A DNA stretch of 64,000 nt. Source: Clostridiales bacterium (GTDB lineage Bacteria > Bacillota > Clostridia > Oscillospirales > Oscillospiraceae). The DNA lies in NCBI GenBank assembly GCA_022787565.1, contig JALFVN010000002.1, positions 1 through 64,000 of the forward strand, in the 5' to 3' direction. Each line of letters opens with the position of its first letter. Within the stretch, counting starts at the first letter, position 1. Positions 17,086 to 25,334 of the stretch are shown piece after piece. A model generated the notes under the pieces. The model was not told the DNA's origin. It made no database searches and worked only from the letters and a program-made list of their open reading frames with translations. A program made the position numbers and the translations under genes.

Positions 17086-17302
17086 TTAGCAAAGCGTCCT
17101 CAACTTTTGATCTTTTCCGTGGCTACCGGGTGGGTAGTGTTTTTCAAAATATTTCGGCAAAAGAGGCGTCTTTTCTCTTTTTGGATAGCCTACATGATCG
17201 TAAGCTATGCCGTATTCTTTTTTGCGAATCAAATGCTCCCTAATCCGCAGGGACAAAGGATCGCGGCTGTTGATTTTTTCTGTTTTGGGGTCTTCTCAAA
17301 AA
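17086..17302 (-). pseudogene. Possible gene remnant (minus strand)
   Basis: The minus strand keeps a short open frame with no start codon, with protein-like composition, including REHLIRKKEYGIAYDHVGYP and TPLLPKYFEKHYPPGSHGK before a stop. I do not recognise the family. Together with 16921-17085, where nothing else is seen, this 380-bp stretch between hsdR and the TetR gene may hold the remains of a gene broken at the island edge. Low certainty. Confidence 0.25.
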
Positions 17303-17332
17303 CGGTCAATACGATATAATGGAGATTGACCG
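17303..17332 (+). promoter_or_regulatory. TetR-type operator over the -10 box
   Basis: A perfect inverted repeat CGGTCAAT-N14-ATTGACCG encloses TATAAT (17315-17320). This is the layout expected of an operator where the TetR-family protein encoded 24 bp downstream represses its own operon. The -35 region is poor. Confidence 0.75.
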
Positions 17333-17355
17333 GAGCGGTTAACGGAGGTACAGAG

Positions 17356-17970
17356 ATGAATGAGAAATTCTTTTCCCTGCCCGAGAAGAAGCAGCAGGCC
17401 ATTATCAACGCCGGCTATCGGGTCTTTTCCCAGAATTCCTATAAGAAAAGCCCGGTGAGCGAGATCGCGGACGCCGCAGGGATCAGCAAATCGCTGCTGT
17501 TCTATTATTTTAAAAACAAAAAGGAGCTGTATCTGTTTTTGTGGGAGACCTGCGCGGAGATGACGGTCCGGGAGCTGACAGAGAGCGGCTGCTACGAGCA
17601 GTGCGATCTGTTTGAATCCATGTACCGGGGACTGAAAGCCAAGGTGCGCCTTATGCGCCGGAATCCGGATATTGGACCCTTTGTGATCAAAGCCTTTTAC
17701 GAAAAGGACCCGGAGGTCTGCGAAGAAATACAGAAAAGCATTGCCCATTATGCCGCGTTCCGGGAAAATGTGAGGCTTTTGAATTTTGACCCGGAGCAGT
17801 TCGCCCCGGGAATTGATCCGAAGATGATGTATCTGGATATGTACTGGGCCTCCGAGGGCTATCTCTGGGAAAAGCTTCAGCGGGGAAACCTGGACGCGGA
17901 CGAAATGGAGCGGGATTTTCTGGAGCTCCTTGCATTTTGGAAGAAAATTTATTTGAGAAAAGAGGGATAA
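17356..17970 (+). CDS. TetR/AcrR family transcriptional regulator
   Basis: A 204-residue protein. The N-terminal helix-turn-helix (IINAGYRVFSQNSYKKSPVSEIADAAGISKS... FYYFKNKKELY, residues 14-55) is typical TetR; the C-terminal helical half is the ligand and dimer domain. ATG 17356 is chosen for GGAGG 7 bp upstream. It is the first gene of an operon with an ABC exporter, 2 bp apart from the ATPase gene, and likely represses it through the palindrome at 17303-17332 until an unknown ligand binds. Confidence 0.9.
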   Translation: MNEKFFSLPEKKQQAIINAGYRVFSQNSYKKSPVSEIADAAGISKSLLFYYFKNKKELYLFLWETCAEMTVRELTESGCYEQCDLFESMYRGLKAKVRLMRRNPDIGPFVIKAFYEKDPEVCEEIQKSIAHYAAFRENVRLLNFDPEQFAPGIDPKMMYLDMYWASEGYLWEKLQRGNLDADEMERDFLELLAFWKKIYLRKEG

Positions 17971-17972
17971 AC

Positions 17973-18854
17973 ATGGACGCCATAAAAACCGCGGGCCTGA
18001 CCAAGTATTACGGCAAAGCCAGAGGCATCATCGACCTGAATCTGAGCGTCCCGGAAGGGGAATTTTTCGGCTTTATCGGCCCCAACGGCGCAGGGAAATC
18101 CACCACGATCCGTACCCTGCTGGGCCTGATCAGCCCCAGCAGCGGCAGCGCGGAGATTCTGGGGATGGATATAGTGAAGGAGCGGCAGAAGATTCTTGAC
18201 TGCGTGGGCTATCTGCCCTCGGAAGCGGTATTCTACCCGGATATGCGGGTGAGGGATGTGCTGAAACTCTCCGCGGGACTGAGAAAAAAGGACTGTCGGG
18301 AGGAGTCTTCCCGCCTGTGCGAAAGACTGGAACTGGATACGGCCCGAAAAGTGGATGAGCTGTCCTTCGGCAACCGGAAGAAGGTGGCCATCGTCTGTGC
18401 CCTCCAGCACCGGCCCCGCCTCCTTGTTCTGGACGAGCCTACCAGCGGCCTTGACCCGCTGATGCAGCGGGAGTTTTTTGCCATCCTGCGTGAGCGGAAC
18501 CGGGAGGGGGCTACGGTGTTTCTCTCCTCCCATATCCTTTCGGAAATCCAGCGCAACTGCCGCCGGGCGGCGATCATCCGGGAGGGGCGGCTCATCGCCT
18601 GCGACAGCGTGGAGGCCCTTTCCAAAACCAGCGCGAAGCGCGTTACCGTCCATGGGGAGCTGGACATTGAAAAACTCCCCGGCGTCCGGGACCTACAGCC
18701 CCAGGACGGGGGAGTGAGCTTTCTTTACAGCGGAGACATCAACGCCCTGGTGCACAGACTCTCCGCCTGCCGCCTGACGGATCTTTCGGTGGCGGAGCCT
18801 GATCTGGAGGAGATATTCCTCCATTACTACACCGAAGGCGGTGAGACGAAATGA
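17973..18854 (+). CDS. ABC transporter ATP-binding protein
   Basis: A 293-residue single ABC ATPase of the CcmA/YhaQ exporter group. Walker A is GPNGAGKST near residue 40, the signature is degenerate (ELSFGNRKK), and Walker B is LLVLDEPTSGLDP. The C-terminal 80 residues form the short regulatory extension common in two-component drug or lipid exporters. It starts 2 bp after the TetR gene and overlaps the permease gene by ATGA. Together they should make a homodimeric-type exporter. The substrate is unknown; the TetR control suggests a response to a toxic compound (inference). Confidence 0.9.
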   Translation: MDAIKTAGLTKYYGKARGIIDLNLSVPEGEFFGFIGPNGAGKSTTIRTLLGLISPSSGSAEILGMDIVKERQKILDCVGYLPSEAVFYPDMRVRDVLKLSAGLRKKDCREESSRLCERLELDTARKVDELSFGNRKKVAIVCALQHRPRLLVLDEPTSGLDPLMQREFFAILRERNREGATVFLSSHILSEIQRNCRRAAIIREGRLIACDSVEALSKTSAKRVTVHGELDIEKLPGVRDLQPQDGGVSFLYSGDINALVHRLSACRLTDLSVAEPDLEEIFLHYYTEGGETK

Positions 18855-19636
18855 CGCTGTTGAAGCATGAATTGAAGCAGGGCGCCAAGACCCTGGCCAT
18901 ATGGACCGCGTCCATCGGCTTTCTGATTGCCATCTGCCTGTTCATGTTCCCGGAGATGAAAGGGGAAATGGACAGCGTAAGCGATATGTTCGCCTCCATG
19001 GGCAGCTTTACGGCGGCCTTCGGCATGGACCGGCTGAATTTCGGCACCCTTATCGGCTTCTATGCCGTGGAATGCGGCAATATTCTGGGCTTGGGCGGGG
19101 CTTTTTATGCCGCGCTCATCGCCGTGTCTGCCCTGGCCAAGGAGGAAAAGGAGCGGACGGCGGAGTTTCTGCTGTCTCACCCGGTCAGCCGCGTCAGCGT
19201 CATCAGCAGCAAGCTGGCGGCGCTGGTGATCCAGATCGTTGTCATGAACGCGGTGATTTTCGCCCTGTCCGCCGCCTGCATCGCGGCCATTGGCGAGGAA
19301 CCGGCCTGGAAAGAGATCTGCCTGCTGCATCTGGCCTACTTCCTTTTGCAGCTGGAGCTGGCGGGAATATGCTTCGGGATCTCCGCCTTTCTGCGCCGGG
19401 GCAGCCTGGGTATCGGCCTGGGCATTGCCGCGATGATGTATTTTCTGAATATCATTGCCAACATTTCCGAAAAAGCGGAATTTCTGAAGGCCGTCACACC
19501 CTTCGGCTACGCGGAGGGGGCGGATATTGTCGCCAACGGCAGCCTGGACAGTGAGCTGGTTCTGATCGGAATGATCTTTGCTCTGATCGGCATAGCCGCC
19601 GCTTATTTCTGGTACAGCAGAAAAGACATACAATAA
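18851..19636 (+). CDS. ABC-2 type permease
   Basis: A 261-residue protein with about six membrane segments: residues 17-34, 76-98, 120-152, 160-183, 190-211 and 233-255. The conserved KEEKERTAEFLLSHPVSR stretch near residue 97 is the cytoplasmic coupling loop seen in ABC-2 permeases of the YhaP/NatB sort. It is translated with the ATPase. It ends at 19636, directly against the convergent regulator gene that stops at 19638. Confidence 0.87.
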   Translation: MTLLKHELKQGAKTLAIWTASIGFLIAICLFMFPEMKGEMDSVSDMFASMGSFTAAFGMDRLNFGTLIGFYAVECGNILGLGGAFYAALIAVSALAKEEKERTAEFLLSHPVSRVSVISSKLAALVIQIVVMNAVIFALSAACIAAIGEEPAWKEICLLHLAYFLLQLELAGICFGISAFLRRGSLGIGLGIAAMMYFLNIIANISEKAEFLKAVTPFGYAEGADIVANGSLDSELVLIGMIFALIGIAAAYFWYSRKDIQ

Positions 19637-19637
19637 A

Positions 19638-20726
19638 CTATTCCAGCCCTTTTTGCATCTGCTGCCGGAGGCGCCGTCTCCGGCGGTTGATGTAGCGCTC
19701 CAGATCGCCGCCGCGGATAAATTCGGCCAGCACGATCTGGTCAAATACCGGCACTGTGCAGGAATAAAAGCCCAGCTTCCTTTCGTATTCGGGCAAAAGG
19801 CCCTCGGGCAGCACCATGTAGCCCGTCCTCATGGAGGGGGCCAGGGTCTTGGAAAAGGTGTTCATGTATATGGTCCGCTCCGGGGCCAGGGAGAACACCG
19901 TGTCTACCTGCTTTGCGGAGACAAAAAGCTCCGAGGCGTAATCGTCCTCCACAATACAGGCGTTTCGTTCACTGGCCCAGGCGGCGTATTCGTGCCGCTT
20001 TGCGGCTGTGGCGGTGACGCCGCTGGGAAAGCTCTGATAGGGCGTCACATGTAAAACCCCGGCTTTGCAGTTATCGAGGGCGGCAGTTTCTATGCCGTCC
20101 TCGCCCATTTTCAGCCCGGTACAGACCGCGCCGTTGGCCTCATAGACCCGGCGGATCCGGTCGTAGCAGGGGTCTTCCAGCCCGTAGATCTGCTCTCTTC
20201 CCAGAAGCTGAACCACAAAGCTGTAAAGGTACTCAGAGCCTGAGCCGATGATCACCTGCCCGGGCCGAACCCGGATGCCCCGGCTGCGGGCCAGATAATC
20301 CGCGATAGCCAGCCGCAGTTCCATGCATCCGCTGTTTGGAGACTTGACCAGGATCTTCTCCCCATAATCGGAGAGTACCCGGCGCATCAGCTTGCTGAGC
20401 GTGGAAAAAGGGAAGTCCTCCGGGACGGAGGCGGGGGCGCTCATGTCCTCCACTGCCGCTCTCGGCAGGGGCTGGGCGGGGGCGGAGCCGCCGAAGGAGA
20501 CGTAATATCCGCTTTTGGGCCGGGAATAGATATATCCTTCGTCCGTCAGAAGGGCCAGCGCGTGCTCAACGGTGATCACACTGATCCCCAGCTCGGCGGC
20601 AAGGAGACGTTTTGAGGGCAGTTTTGTCCCCGAGGGCAGACTGCCCTCTACGATATCCTGGCGAAGCTGCCAATATAGTTGCAGGTAGGCGGGCTTTCCC
20701 GCCGATTTGTCAAGAGAATATTTCAT
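19638..20726 (-). CDS. MocR/PdxR-like regulator (GntR + aminotransferase fold), C-terminally short
   Basis: A 362-residue protein. The GntR winged helix is at residues 10-75 (YLQLYWQLRQDIVEG, TKLPSKRLLAAELGIS). The fold type I aminotransferase domain follows, with the PLP-site stretches ACIVEDDYASELF and MNTFSKTLAPSMRTGY (the Lys is the Schiff-base position). Full MocR proteins run about 450-500 residues; this one stops right after YINRRRRRLRQQMQKGLE, so the C-terminal subdomain of about 90 residues is missing. ATG 20726 has AAGG 6 bp upstream; ATG 20741 is an alternative. Divergent from the ECF S-component gene, which it likely regulates in response to PLP (inference). Confidence 0.85.
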   Translation of the reverse strand: MKYSLDKSAGKPAYLQLYWQLRQDIVEGSLPSGTKLPSKRLLAAELGISVITVEHALALLTDEGYIYSRPKSGYYVSFGGSAPAQPLPRAAVEDMSAPASVPEDFPFSTLSKLMRRVLSDYGEKILVKSPNSGCMELRLAIADYLARSRGIRVRPGQVIIGSGSEYLYSFVVQLLGREQIYGLEDPCYDRIRRVYEANGAVCTGLKMGEDGIETAALDNCKAGVLHVTPYQSFPSGVTATAAKRHEYAAWASERNACIVEDDYASELFVSAKQVDTVFSLAPERTIYMNTFSKTLAPSMRTGYMVLPEGLLPEYERKLGFYSCTVPVFDQIVLAEFIRGGDLERYINRRRRRLRQQMQKGLE

Positions 20727-20821
20727 ATCTGACCTTATCATCTTTTCTTAAACTGGCAATATCCACAAGCTCACATTTGCATTATAATCAATTACCCCAA
20801 TAAGTCAAGGAGGCATCGGAT

Positions 20822-21346
20822 ATGAGTCAATCCCGCCTGAGCGCAAAAAAACTGGCGCTGACCGCCGTTTTGATGGCAATGAATATTATTATGAGCATGA
20901 GCATTTTCAGCATCCCCGTACCCGGCGGCCACATGTATCTGAACGACCTGATCATCTGCACTGCCGCCATTTTGCTGGATCCCTTCTGCGCCTTTATGGT
21001 GGGCGGCGTAGGGGCCTTTATCGGTGACATGCTGTTTTATCCCGCGCCCATGTTCGTCTCCCTGGTGTCCCACGGATTGCAGGCTGTGGTCGTCTCCCTC
21101 TGCACCCGTCGCCTGATCAAGGATAAGCCTGCGCCCGCCTCCGTTATCGGCGCGGTTTTCGGCCTGATCATTTCCGTGGTGGGCTATACACTGGGCCGTG
21201 CCTTTGTTTACAGCACCCCGGAATATGCCATCATGAAGCTGCCCTTCCAGATTTTGCAGACCACTGTGGGCTCTGCCCTGGCGCTGCTGCTCTGCTGGAA
21301 ATGCGGTCTGGTAAGGATTTTTGAAAAGCAGTTCAACAAGCGCTGA
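20822..21346 (+). CDS. ECF transporter S component (possible vitamin B6 transporter)
   Basis: A 174-residue polytopic protein with six hydrophobic segments, the size and layout of ECF S components. Typical features are the small-residue N-terminal LALTAVLMAMNIIMSM helix and the loop IPVPGGHMYLNDLIICTAAI. It captures a vitamin and docks with a shared EcfA-A'-T module encoded elsewhere. Divergent transcription from a PLP-fold MocR regulator points to pyridoxine/pyridoxal (PdxU-like) rather than riboflavin, but that is context only. A TATAAT at 20783-20788 without a good -35 box suggests an activated promoter. AAGGAGG 8 bp upstream of the ATG. Confidence 0.85.
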   Translation: MSQSRLSAKKLALTAVLMAMNIIMSMSIFSIPVPGGHMYLNDLIICTAAILLDPFCAFMVGGVGAFIGDMLFYPAPMFVSLVSHGLQAVVVSLCTRRLIKDKPAPASVIGAVFGLIISVVGYTLGRAFVYSTPEYAIMKLPFQILQTTVGSALALLLCWKCGLVRIFEKQFNKR

Positions 21347-21356
21347 ACAGCTCTTC

Positions 21357-21387
21357 GCCCTGCCCGAAAAGGGCAGGGCATTTTCTT
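21357..21387 (+). terminator. Rho-independent terminator
   Basis: A perfect 9-bp stem GCCCTGCCC / GGGCAGGGC with GAAAA loop is followed by ATTTTCTT. Ends the ECF gene and borders the convergent dpaB stop. Confidence 0.8.
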
Positions 21388-21964
21388 ATCTTACCAGCAC
21401 CGGCTGGAGCTGGCGGCCTGCCATGGCTGCCTCGAGAGCGTCACCCAGCAGGGAGAAATCCGCCTGCAGGGAGTTGGGCTTTTTTATTGGGTCATCCTGC
21501 CCGAAGGGGACAAAATAGATGTTTTTCCGGTTCAGAAGCCTGGCGATGTTCTCCGCCGAACCGGAGAGCCCGTCGTTGGTGGACAGGGCAATCACCAGGG
21601 GCCGGCCGTTTCGCAGATGGGCCTTTGCCGCCATGGTGACGGCGGAATCGGTGATGCCGTGGGCAAGCTTTGCCAGCGTGTTTCCCGTGCAGGGGGCGAT
21701 CAGCAGTGCGTCCATGGGCTGGGACGGGCCCAGCGGCTCCGCTTCCGCAATGGTGGTGACCACCTTTTTTCCGGTGAGCAGCATCAGTCTTTTGATGTGC
21801 TCCGTGGCCGTGCCGAAGCGGCTGTCGGTCTCGGCGGCGGTATCGCTCATGATGGGCACCAGCTCGTATTGCTCCGTCAGACTCTCTGCAGCAGCAAAGA
21901 GCTTTTCATATGTACAGTAGGACCCGCAGAGCGCAAGGCCCACCCGCTTTTTTTCCATGGTCAT
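21386..21964 (-). CDS. dpaB: Dipicolinate synthase subunit B
   Basis: A 192-residue flavoprotein-fold protein of the SpoVFB/DpaB family (VGLALCGSYCTYEKLF at the N-terminus, LLIAPCTGNTLAKLAHGITDSAVTMAAKAHLRNGRP in the middle). With DpaA it oxidises dihydrodipicolinate to dipicolinate, the Ca-chelating spore core compound, in the mother cell late in sporulation. It overlaps the dpaA stop (ATGA). In Bacillus the operon continues with asd and dapG; here dpaB is last and is followed by a convergent terminator. Confidence 0.95.
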   Translation of the reverse strand: MTMEKKRVGLALCGSYCTYEKLFAAAESLTEQYELVPIMSDTAAETDSRFGTATEHIKRLMLLTGKKVVTTIAEAEPLGPSQPMDALLIAPCTGNTLAKLAHGITDSAVTMAAKAHLRNGRPLVIALSTNDGLSGSAENIARLLNRKNIYFVPFGQDDPIKKPNSLQADFSLLGDALEAAMAGRQLQPVLVR

Positions 21965-22821
21965 TCCTCCTGTTCCCTGATGATGTGATATACCGCATCC
22001 CGGATCAGCTCCGCCGCCGAATAGGGCGAGGTCTTTCCCGGCAGTCCCGGCGCGGCGACGGCCTTTATCCCGATGTTCTCTGCCAGGGTCCGGTCAAAGC
22101 CGCCGGGCGGGGAGGCCAGCTCCAGCAGCAGCGCCCCCTCGGCAAGGCAGCACAGCATGGGGTCCGTGAGCACTTTTGCGGGGACGGTGTTGATCACAAA
22201 GTCGAAGCCGTCCAGCTCCGCCTCCAGCTGGCTGTAGTCCAGGGGCCGGCAGCCGAAAGCCCGGGCCAGCGCCCGGTCCCCGGGGCTTCGCGCCGCGATT
22301 GCCACCTTCGCGCCCATGGCCCGCAGCCGCAGGGCCAGGATCCGGCCGATCCGGCCCCAGCCGCAGACAAGGGCACGGCTGCCCAGAATACTGCGCTCGC
22401 TGTTTTGTATCAGCGCAGCCACGGCCCCCTCTGCCGTCAGGGCCGCATTACCCACGGTAAATTCCGGCTGCTGCATAATATCCTCCGGGTGCAGCCCGGC
22501 GGCGATCATCCCCAGGCGGCTCTTTTCGCTGAGCTTCCCGCCGCAGACGATCTGCCCTGGCCACAGGGCCGAGATCAGTTCGTCCATCCGGCAGGGGGAA
22601 GCGCCGTAGGGGGCATTGAGAAAACCGCCCTTCTCCGCAGGCACCGGCAGGATCACACAGTCTGCGCCGTAAATGCAGCCCTGCAGGCAGCCCGCTTTTG
22701 GTATTTCCCCGGGCAGCTCCGCCTTTTCCAGGGCAAAGCTGTGTACCCGGTGTCCGTCCCGCGCCAGCAGGGAGCAGAGCAGGACGGCTCTTCTGTCTCC
22801 GCCAATCACGGCAAATTTCAC
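21961..22821 (-). CDS. dpaA: Dipicolinate synthase subunit A
   Basis: A 286-residue SpoVFA/DpaA protein: N-terminal domain FAVIGGDRRAVLLCSLLA, then a Rossmann NAD(P) domain with ALVCGWGRIGRILALRLRAMGA near residue 145. The start is placed at GTG 22821: a near-perfect GGAGGTGAT ribosome site lies 8 bp ahead, whereas ATG 22827 would sit only 2 bp from it. Together with dpaB it marks the organism as a spore former. Expected control is by a late mother-cell sigma factor, but no such promoter could be confirmed by eye. Confidence 0.93.
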   Translation of the reverse strand: MKFAVIGGDRRAVLLCSLLARDGHRVHSFALEKAELPGEIPKAGCLQGCIYGADCVILPVPAEKGGFLNAPYGASPCRMDELISALWPGQIVCGGKLSEKSRLGMIAAGLHPEDIMQQPEFTVGNAALTAEGAVAALIQNSERSILGSRALVCGWGRIGRILALRLRAMGAKVAIAARSPGDRALARAFGCRPLDYSQLEAELDGFDFVINTVPAKVLTDPMLCCLAEGALLLELASPPGGFDRTLAENIGIKAVAAPGLPGKTSPYSAAELIRDAVYHIIREQEE

Positions 22822-22852
22822 CCGCATCACCTCCGCAAACCATAGTATTCTG

Positions 22853-22882
22853 TTGCACCTTGGGCTGTGACTGTGGTAGAAT
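22853..22882 (+). promoter_or_regulatory. Predicted promoter of thyA-folA
   Basis: TTGCAC and TAGAAT with an 18-bp spacer; the TGG before TAGAAT fits an extended -10. It lies 34 bp ahead of thyA. Confidence 0.6.
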
Positions 22883-22915
22883 GGAACAAATAAACACACA
22901 CAAGGCGGTGCATCT

Positions 22916-23746
22916 ATGAGCAGAGCAGACGAAATCTTCATCCAAAATTGCAAAGATATACTGGAAAACGGCGTTTGGGACACAGACCGGCAGGTCCGTC
23001 CCCGTTGGGAGGACGGCGAGAGCGCCCACACCGTGAAAAAATTCGGTATTGTAAACCGCTATGACCTGTCGGAGGAGTTCCCCATCCTCACCATCCGCCG
23101 CACCTTCTGGAAGTCGGCCGTTGACGAGCTGCTGTGGATCTGGCAGGCCAAGAGCAATAACGTCAACGAGCTTCGCACCCGGGTCTGGGATGCCTGGGCC
23201 GATGAAAACGGCTCCATCGGCAAGGCCTATGGCTATCAGCTGGGGGTGAAGCACCACTACCCTGAGGGAGATATGGACCAGGTGGACAAGGTGCTCTGGG
23301 ATTTGAAGCATAATCCCGCCTCCCGCCGGATCATGACCAATATCTATACTTTTGCTGACCTGTCGGAGATGGCCCTCTACCCCTGCGCCTATTCCATGAC
23401 CTTTAATGTCAGCGGCAACAAGCTCAACGCCATTTTAAACCAGCGGTCTCAGGACATGCTGGCGGCAAATAACTGGAATGTGGTGCAGTACGCGGTGCTG
23501 ACCATGATGATGGCCCAGGTCTCCGGCCTTGTGCCCGGGGAGCTTGTCCACGTGATTGCCGACGCCCATATCTACGACCGCCATGTGCCGGTGATCCAGG
23601 AGCTCATAAAAAACGAGCCGAAGCCTGCCCCCAGATTCATCATCGACCCCACTGTGGACGATTTCTACCAATTCACCCGGGACAGCTTCAGCGTGGAAAA
23701 CTATGAATATACGGAATTCACCGGCAAGATCCCGGTGGCAATATAA
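22916..23746 (+). CDS. thyA: Thymidylate synthase
   Basis: A 276-residue ThyA converting dUMP to dTMP with methylene-tetrahydrofolate. The catalytic cysteine is Cys157 in ALYPCAYSMTF, followed by the RSQDMLAANNWNVVQYA and HVIADAHIYDRHV stretches that bind dUMP and folate. Family length is about 264-316. The AAGGCGGTG ribosome site lies ahead of ATG. The next gene encodes dihydrofolate reductase, which recycles the dihydrofolate made by this reaction. Confidence 0.95.
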   Translation: MSRADEIFIQNCKDILENGVWDTDRQVRPRWEDGESAHTVKKFGIVNRYDLSEEFPILTIRRTFWKSAVDELLWIWQAKSNNVNELRTRVWDAWADENGSIGKAYGYQLGVKHHYPEGDMDQVDKVLWDLKHNPASRRIMTNIYTFADLSEMALYPCAYSMTFNVSGNKLNAILNQRSQDMLAANNWNVVQYAVLTMMMAQVSGLVPGELVHVIADAHIYDRHVPVIQELIKNEPKPAPRFIIDPTVDDFYQFTRDSFSVENYEYTEFTGKIPVAI

Positions 23747-23755
23747 GGAGGAGCC

Positions 23756-24235
23756 ATGGACGCGATCGTTGCAGTCTATTCTGACTGGGGTATCGGCGAC
23801 GGCGGCACCCAGCCGGTGGTTCTGAAGGCGGACCGGGTGCATTTCCGCCAGGTGACCGAAGGAAATGCCGTTATCGTAGGGCGAAAGACCCTCTCCGACT
23901 TCCCCGGCGGCCGCCCGCTGAAAAACCGCTACAATATCGTAGTGACCCGGCAGGATATCCAGGTCGAAGGGGCCCAGGTGGTGCACAGCACCGAAGAGGC
24001 CCTGGCCGCGGCGGCGGAGCATCCCCGCTGCCTGGTTATCGGCGGAGCCAGTGTCTATAAGCAGTTTTATCCCTACTATGACCGCGTGTTTCTCACCAAG
24101 ATCGATTTAGCGCCCCATTCGGACAGCTTCTTCCCCGATCTGGACGCGGACCCGGCCTGGGTCTGCACGGACGAAGGAAAGTGGCAGGAGGAAAATGGTC
24201 TGCGCTATTGCTTCTGTACCTATGAGCGGCGCTAA
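23756..24235 (+). CDS. folA: Dihydrofolate reductase
   Basis: A 159-residue DHFR: DAIVAVYSDWGIG at the N-terminus, NAVIVGRKTLSDFPGGRPL in the NADPH loop, and LVIGGASVYKQFYPYYDRVFLTKI near residue 95. It has GGAGG 4 bp ahead and starts 9 bp after thyA, giving a compact dTMP-folate cycle operon. The active-site position usually Asp/Glu near residue 27 reads AD (Asp26). It ends 2 bp from the convergent spoIID stop. Confidence 0.94.
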   Translation: MDAIVAVYSDWGIGDGGTQPVVLKADRVHFRQVTEGNAVIVGRKTLSDFPGGRPLKNRYNIVVTRQDIQVEGAQVVHSTEEALAAAAEHPRCLVIGGASVYKQFYPYYDRVFLTKIDLAPHSDSFFPDLDADPAWVCTDEGKWQEENGLRYCFCTYERR

Positions 24236-24237
24236 AA

Positions 24238-25248
24238 TCAGCTGACCAGCACCGTTCCCGGATAATAGTGAGCCAGTATGCCGGTGTATGTCCCGCCCTC
24301 ACGGGCCATGACGTTCGCCCCGTACTGGCTCATTCCAACGCCGTGGCCGTAGCCGGTGACGGTAAAGCGGAAGCTCTCCCCGGTATACTCAAGGCAAAAG
24401 GCGGTGGAGCGCAGGCCGAAGAGCTGCCGCAGCTCCGTCCCCTTCATGCTCACGCCGCCCAGAACGGCGCTTGCCACCCGGCCGCTGCCGTCAAGGCGGA
24501 CCTCACCGATCCAGCTGCTCTCCTCCCCGGTAAAATCCGCCTCGGGATGGGCATAAAGCAGGGTATCCCGGAAGTCCAGAGGGGTACAGTCCACTATGCT
24601 CACAAAATTCGGCACATCCTCCGCCGTCTCCGGGCTGGACACGCTGACCAGATAGGGACTGGGATTCCAGACCTGCCCGCAGTCCTCTGTGGCCCCGGCG
24701 GAGGAGGAGTGGAAGGCGGCAAATACCGGCTGCCCCTCATAGCTGAGATACTGCCCCGCCGTGGCCTCCACGGCGGCGCGGATCTTCTGGCTGCAGGCGT
24801 CGTAATCCCCGCCCCATTTCTGCCGCAGGGCTTCTTCGCCCTGCCAGGCCTGACAGCAGGTATAATCGGTACACACCTGGGCATCGCCGTGCTTTTGCCC
24901 CAGAGCGCAGTACATGGCATAGGTCCGTGCCGCCACAGCCTGGGCTTTCAGGGCCTCTTCCTGAAAGGAGGCAGGCATCTCTGCCGCCACCACGCCCACC
25001 AGATATTCCTGCATGTCCATGGTGACGGCGCCGCCATCGGTGAGCACAGTGATGCTGTCCGGGGCAGGTTCCCCGGCGGAAGCGGCAAGAGGGGCCGGAG
25101 CGGAGTCTGTCTCCGGCGCAGTGCTTTCAGCGGCAGAGGGGACAGGCGCCTCCGCCTCCGGCTGGGGCAGAGACCGCCCCTGCAGCAGCAGGGGAAAGCC
25201 CAGAACAATGAACAAGGCAAGGTATGACAGCAGAATGGTTTTCTTCAC
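24238..25248 (-). CDS. spoIID: Stage II sporulation protein D (lytic transglycosylase)
   Basis: A 336-residue SpoIID: N-terminal membrane anchor (LLSYLALFIVLGFPLLL), a Pro/Ala/Glu-rich spacer to about residue 65, then the SpoIID catalytic domain with EYLVGVVAAEMPASFQEEALKAQAVAARTY and the closing GYGHGVGMSQYGANVMA. It cuts glycan strands during engulfment together with SpoIIP and SpoIIM. The start is GTG with GGAGGGG 5 bp upstream. Expected to be under sigma-E; the upstream region has no clear match by eye. Confidence 0.93.
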   Translation of the reverse strand: MKKTILLSYLALFIVLGFPLLLQGRSLPQPEAEAPVPSAAESTAPETDSAPAPLAASAGEPAPDSITVLTDGGAVTMDMQEYLVGVVAAEMPASFQEEALKAQAVAARTYAMYCALGQKHGDAQVCTDYTCCQAWQGEEALRQKWGGDYDACSQKIRAAVEATAGQYLSYEGQPVFAAFHSSSAGATEDCGQVWNPSPYLVSVSSPETAEDVPNFVSIVDCTPLDFRDTLLYAHPEADFTGEESSWIGEVRLDGSGRVASAVLGGVSMKGTELRQLFGLRSTAFCLEYTGESFRFTVTGYGHGVGMSQYGANVMAREGGTYTGILAHYYPGTVLVS

Positions 25249-25269
25249 AGCGGCCCCTCCGATTATGGC

Positions 25270-25298
25270 TTGACTGAATGTGTAAATAAGTATAAAAT
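25270..25298 (+). promoter_or_regulatory. Predicted promoter of the membrane-protein gene
   Basis: TTGACT, 17-bp spacer, TAAAAT, 37 bp before the ATG at 25335. Confidence 0.5.
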
Positions 25299-25334
25299 AT
25301 CTGTTACCATTGTTATTGAAACGGGACTTTGATT

